DNA from: Aspidiotus rigidus
Taxonomy: Eukaryota; Arthropoda; Insecta; Hemiptera; Diaspididae
Direction of reading: 5' to 3'
NCBI GenBank assembly: GCA_035079385.1
Contig: JAVHKY010000054.1
Location: forward strand, 3,573,501 to 3,637,500
DNA: 64,000 bases
Below, in pieces: positions 60,235-64,000 of the stretch. Positions within the stretch are counted from its first letter, which is position 1. Every line of letters begins with the position of its first letter. A program made the translations under genes and the position numbers. Under the pieces are notes generated by a model that was not told the DNA's origin, made no database searches, and saw only the letters and a list, made by a program, of their open reading frames with translations.

Positions 60235-60870
60235 CTTTGTTAAAAAATAAGCTGAAAAACAATTTACAGTAGAGGGAGACCCCAGGGACTTCTTCTGAAT
60301 CCGGCTCTGTGAAGTTTCGTGCAATGCTGCTGTCTCTATTTGCTCATCCGCATCCCAGTATCGTTTTAATCACAGAAAGTTTGTAAATTCAACTCGAAAA
60401 CTATGCACAGATGTGTATCGAGATTTTGATTATTACCCTTTGCAGATACGACGCTGTTTTTTACCCCCCAGTCGTTGGACTAATGACAGGCAATTAGTGT
60501 TTGCAAAATTATTTTCCGACGATAAGTTTATTGCGAAGTATACAAAAAGTATCTTATAAATTTCGTCTTAAATAGTAATTTTAATAAACGTTTGACTTTC
60601 ACTCACGAAATGGAGAGAAATAAGGCATAATTTTGTGTGTTTCATCTCGATTAAAAGTAATATAATTTCAAGAATGAAGTTGTATAAAAAATCGATAGCT
60701 GCCTTGTTAATTAAGTGTAAGTTTAAATTTGCCACTACTTTTTAATATTTCACCGATTGGATCAATCTTTCTGATCCACGTTCTTCCGCTCCCTACAAGA
60801 CTGAAGAACCGCAAAACTTCGATCATTTACGGCGACCGTTTCCATTAGTTCATCAATAGCCACATACTCT

Positions 60871-61481
60871 TTAAGCAATTTGACTATGATGAAGTTTGAA
60901 TAAGTTTGTTAGACAAATATTGCTTAAACTTGTGGAGTTACGAAGCACGGCAAATTCGAGCTCGTTCGGACCCGCCGTTAAGTAGAAATCCTCCAATTGA
61001 AGATTAACGTTTCCGTCTGGAAATTCGAGCTCCGTTTTCGTGAGAGGACAGCTGTACATTAATACGTCGAGAGTGACTTTCGTTTGGCCTTCTTGTTCCG
61101 TACCAGAATTATCAGGTCGCCAAAATGTCATTTTTCGTTCCTCACATTGTTGAGCAAGGGTGCTCCTATTTTGAATTATCCTGTACTTAGTTGTGTACAC
61201 TTTTTTCAACTTCAGTACCTGATAGAATAGGATGCAGAATTCGAGCAGAGTCTTAAACGGCTCTTCGCAAAAGTCGATTGTTTTGTTTTCTGTTGATTAA
61301 AAATGAATGATGGCAAGGCTAGGTTCAAAATGAAGCTATTGTATATTGTATACTTACCGGAAGCATGGTACTCGAAAAAATTCGTGGTGTAGTTAAAGTG
61401 AGGACAGTCTGGTTGATGTAGTGTTATAATTCCGAAGGTATGTAAGGTAATGATCAATACGAATATGAAAAAAAAGTTCAT
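60871..61481 (-). CDS. Small secreted protein of unknown family
   Basis: Two exons join in phase, 61481-61358 and 61289-60871, to give 180 residues. The donor is G/GTAAGT and the acceptor is AACAG. Residues 1 to about 20 form a clear signal peptide (MNFFFIFVLIITLHTFG). The mature chain has six cysteines (26, 49, 60, 90, 122, 167), enough for three disulfides. It has four N-glycosylation sequons (Asn30, 43, 82, 159). I recognise no domain. An in-frame ATG at 61481 is preferred because it directly starts the signal peptide. It could be a lineage-specific secreted or salivary protein, but that is only a guess. No neighbour suggests its function. Confidence 0.7.
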
Positions 61482-61514
61482 CTTAATATATTGCAATTTG
61501 GTCAACAAGACCAA

Positions 61515-62200
61515 TAAAATTGATATTGGAACATGAATGCTGTAAAAAGTAAATATGTGCTTTACTTATCGCCGTGGTTCTGCTTAAATTAAACTATGCT
61601 GCCGATTATGAAATCAGATTATTAGGTATCGATAAGAGATGACTTGAAAAAGACATTTAGGAAGAACTATATTGAGTTCAAATAAGAACTATATTGAGTT
61701 CAAATACTGAAAATTTCTCAGTTTCACATAATTTGGAATTTGATCTTTATACGTCAGTTTATTCTAGTTAGGACGTAATTTGAATATTTCTCAGTGCGAA
61801 GAAAATGTTGATTACCAGAGTGTAGGTACGCATAAAATATGCAAGTTAAAAAAGAAAAAGAAGGCAGGCAGAAAAAAACCGTGACAGGAGCCTGCATACA
61901 GGGGATGGTATAAGAAATCTAGCATATAGGATATGAAGCCGTTGGGCCTCATACATTGAAGGCCAAGAAAATTGGTCCCGGAGTAGCAAGAGCTGCAATT
62001 TTTTCGAGTCCTTGAGGTAGGTCAAACCTTGAATCCTCCTTACCTGTTGATTTTCTAAATTTTGCCCAATTTCTTATAGATTTTCGAGCGTAGAACACGG
62101 ATATCAAGACGAAAATGGGCGCAGACGCAGACTTTTTCACTTATTTCAAAATTAACCTGTAGCGATTTGAAATCATTGAGTGTGAGAACCATCAAAAGTC
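61515..62200. other. Intergenic, nothing recognised
   Basis: It contains a short tandem duplication of AACTATATTGAGTTCAAATA at about 61668-61705. A frame at 61949-62140 has no recognised domain. Confidence 0.5.
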
Positions 62201-62214
62201 GGACCTATTATTTC

Positions 62215-62640
62215 CACGTTTTCAATAAAATAATGTAAGAATATTTTTGCATCTTCTTCTTATTCTATCGGGGGATTGATGAACCATTCGATCCGTTCCG
62301 CTTCGAAAATGACCATCTGACCACCTCTTCACTGGACGACCTCTGCTCCGCTTCCCATGTGGTGCGTAGTTCAGCATCTGTTTCGGCATTCGCTCCTCAG
62401 GCATCCGCAATACGTGCTCTCTCCATTCACTTCAGTAGTTCATCATTTTGTTCGCGATCGGCGTTACATGGAGTCCCTCTAGGATTTCCTTATTTCTGAC
62501 CCGGTCGATTGAAGTCAGGCCTGTAGTCCTTCTCATAAATCGCATTTCCGTTGTCTCGATTCGCTTATATCCACCTTTCTTGAAAACCAGGCTTCACAAC
62601 CGAACGTGTCAGCTGTGGCACCGCCGATGTTTTGTGCACT
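62215..62640 (-). pseudogene. LINE ORF2 C-terminal tail remnant
   Basis: On the minus strand, frames read RIETTEMRFMRRTTGLTSID, then RVRNKEILEGL, then HVLRMPEERMPKQMLNYAPH and GKRSRGRPVKRW. This is the typical tail of non-LTR retrotransposon ORF2: an EMRFLRR block, an RM..R.P block and a GKR.RGRP basic end. Frameshifts and a stop are present. The reverse transcriptase is missing. Confidence 0.75.
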
Positions 62641-62819
62641 CTGACTCTTGATTCTTTCCACGCTACATTTGGTTTTAGCTTTATCACAGTTTATGTGAAG
62701 TCCACACACCCTCCACTACAATATATGACATTCCAGTATAATAATATAGAATGGAGTCTCGTTTAAAAAGAAGCTTGATCATCTGTGGTAGCATATTGAA
62801 TTTTGTGTAACATTAAATA

Positions 62820-63035
62820 TTCTCCTATCAGAGTCGAAATTTTTCTGAGTCTCCCTCTAGTATAATATACAGCTTGGGAGCGAGGCCTGTGACGTCAGAA
62901 ATCACTGTTTTTCATGTTCCCTCTATTATATATAGCTCCAAAGTCCGGACCCGTGATGATGACGTCATAGGTCAGCCTTGTGACGTCACAATCTACATTT
63001 TTCAGATTCCACATGCCCCATAAAACAGGTTCCAG
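62820..63035. repeat. AACCTGTTT-family block, inverted orientation
   Basis: Units of GTCGAAATTTTTCTGAGTC and TAGTATAATATACAGCTTGG, plus repeats of GTGACGTCA, end in CATAAAACAGGTTCC at about 63018-63032. Confidence 0.45.
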
Positions 63036-63328
63036 GCCACCCCTCGCTCAACTCCGTTGAAAAACCCGTTAGTTTTTTGCGCTGCAGTTTAATTTTTTGC
63101 GCCCTGTGAGACACAGCTATTGACCCTTATGTCCCCTTTTTCGTTTATTCTTTATCAATTTTGTTACCGTTTTTTCTGTTTCTATTATTTTTGTGTTGAC
63201 ATATTTTTTTTTTTTTTGACAGAATTTTGCATCATAGACTGCAACCTCGTTAGCCTATGCCTTAATGCGACCCTAGTTAGGCCTAGTTCAAAGAAAGTCC
63301 TAAAGATAAGTGGTCCCAATCTTATCAG

Positions 63329-63472
63329 TATATGAACCGAGTTCTGTAAAAGCCGGTCAAGCGACATGATAACAATCTATAAAATAAGGTCCATCGTACG
63401 GATACAAGAAATATCTTCCTCCGAAATGTTGTCATGTCGCTTGATTGGCTTCCACAGAACTCGGTTCATATA
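63329..63472. repeat. Hairpin MITE TATATGAACC...GGTTCATATA
   Basis: The outer arms TATATGAACCGAGTTCTGT and their inverse, and inner arms CAAGCGACATGA and TCATGTCGCTTG, make the 144 bp foldable around a loop of about 50 nt. No clear target duplication was found. Confidence 0.75.
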
Positions 63473-64000
63473 AAATCCCCTCGCTCGTTGCTCGTGGGGT
63501 CGCTTGAAAGGAGCGCGCAAGAAACTTGTTTTATAGGAGATTTTCCGATTTTGATTTTCATAGTCGGTTAAGGTCGATTTTAGGACCCCTTCTTTTCATT
63601 AATTGCTCGGAAAGTGAAATCTTTCCAAATCTCTTCTCTTCATGTAAATAATAGCGGGATAAAACAAATTTTTTCAAATTCTCCTCCCTCCCTTGCACGA
63701 AATCTTTGGAAGATTCGCTGCTTCTTTGAGACCTGTATTCTTAACCTCCATTATACCAGCCCTAAATAGTCTTCATCATACTAATCCCTACTCAGTACTA
63801 CTGTATCTTATGATGCCTCTGGGGAAAGATATATCCATGATTCAATGTCTTTCCCAAGAAGAGAATCACTAATTTTCCGGTAGGACGGTGGGCATTTTTT
63901 CATAATACAAAACTTTATATGGATTGAATGATTCAAATGCTTCACGCATGAAGGGAGTTGGCAGAACTTCTGCAAGAAAAGTGTTTTCATGGCACCGTGC
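63473..64000. other. Right edge, nothing recognised
   Basis: No gene, repeat end or RNA gene is visible. The minus frame at 63808-63990 has no domain. Confidence 0.45.

Noticed and set aside
1..64000. CRISPR array, bacterial operon or phage system
   Set aside because: No regularly spaced direct repeats with unique spacers, no ribosome-binding-site-led gene clusters, and all real genes have spliceosomal introns.

Overview
The window is nuclear DNA of an insect. Short exons with GT-AG introns, an acid-lipase-family lipase, a clip-domain serine protease homologue and a fatty acyl-CoA reductase all fit an arthropod, and the mobile elements are the Penelope-like, LINE and hAT-like types common in insects. 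AT-rich DNA with frequent GTAGGTACCTAC-like words suggests a sap-sucking hemipteran such as a scale insect or mealybug, or a lepidopteran. I cannot decide between these from sequence alone.

Five protein-coding genes can be built exon by exon with consistent splice phases. (1) A chromodomain-like gene on the minus strand starts at 2074 and runs off the left edge. (2) An acid lipase on the minus strand (8 exons, 427 residues) is spread over 32.6 kb from 38804 to 6212. (3) A fatty acyl-CoA reductase on the plus strand lies at 43991-46506 (8 exons, 500 residues). (4) A three-clip serine protease homologue on the minus strand lies at 54307-46959 (8 exons, 597 residues) with the catalytic serine replaced by glycine. 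It sits tail to tail with the reductase. (5) A two-exon gene for a small secreted cysteine-containing protein of unknown family lies on the minus strand at 61481-60871.

The long lipase introns are filled with mobile DNA. Intron 6 holds a 2.1-kb hAT-like element with an 8-bp target duplication, and a hairpin MITE. Intron 5 holds only decayed repeats and a Penelope GIY-YIG remnant. Intron 4 holds a large foldback element whose 1.2-kb arms contain about 150-bp tandem units, with a decayed Penelope-like element in its loop. Intron 2 holds an R1-like LINE split by a mosaic Penelope-like insertion and a second foldback element. Intron 1 holds a nearly complete Penelope-like element flanked by an inverted copy of its own 3' part.

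The other intergenic regions carry two more hAT-like elements, several near-perfect hairpins, LINE tails and a dispersed family with AACCTGTTT ends. The best leads for something new are the two tandem-armed foldback elements, a hammerhead-like motif with covarying stem II in the Penelope 3' regions, the three-clip protease homologue, and the orphan secreted protein. I saw no CRISPR, rRNA or tRNA gene, and no prokaryotic-type system.
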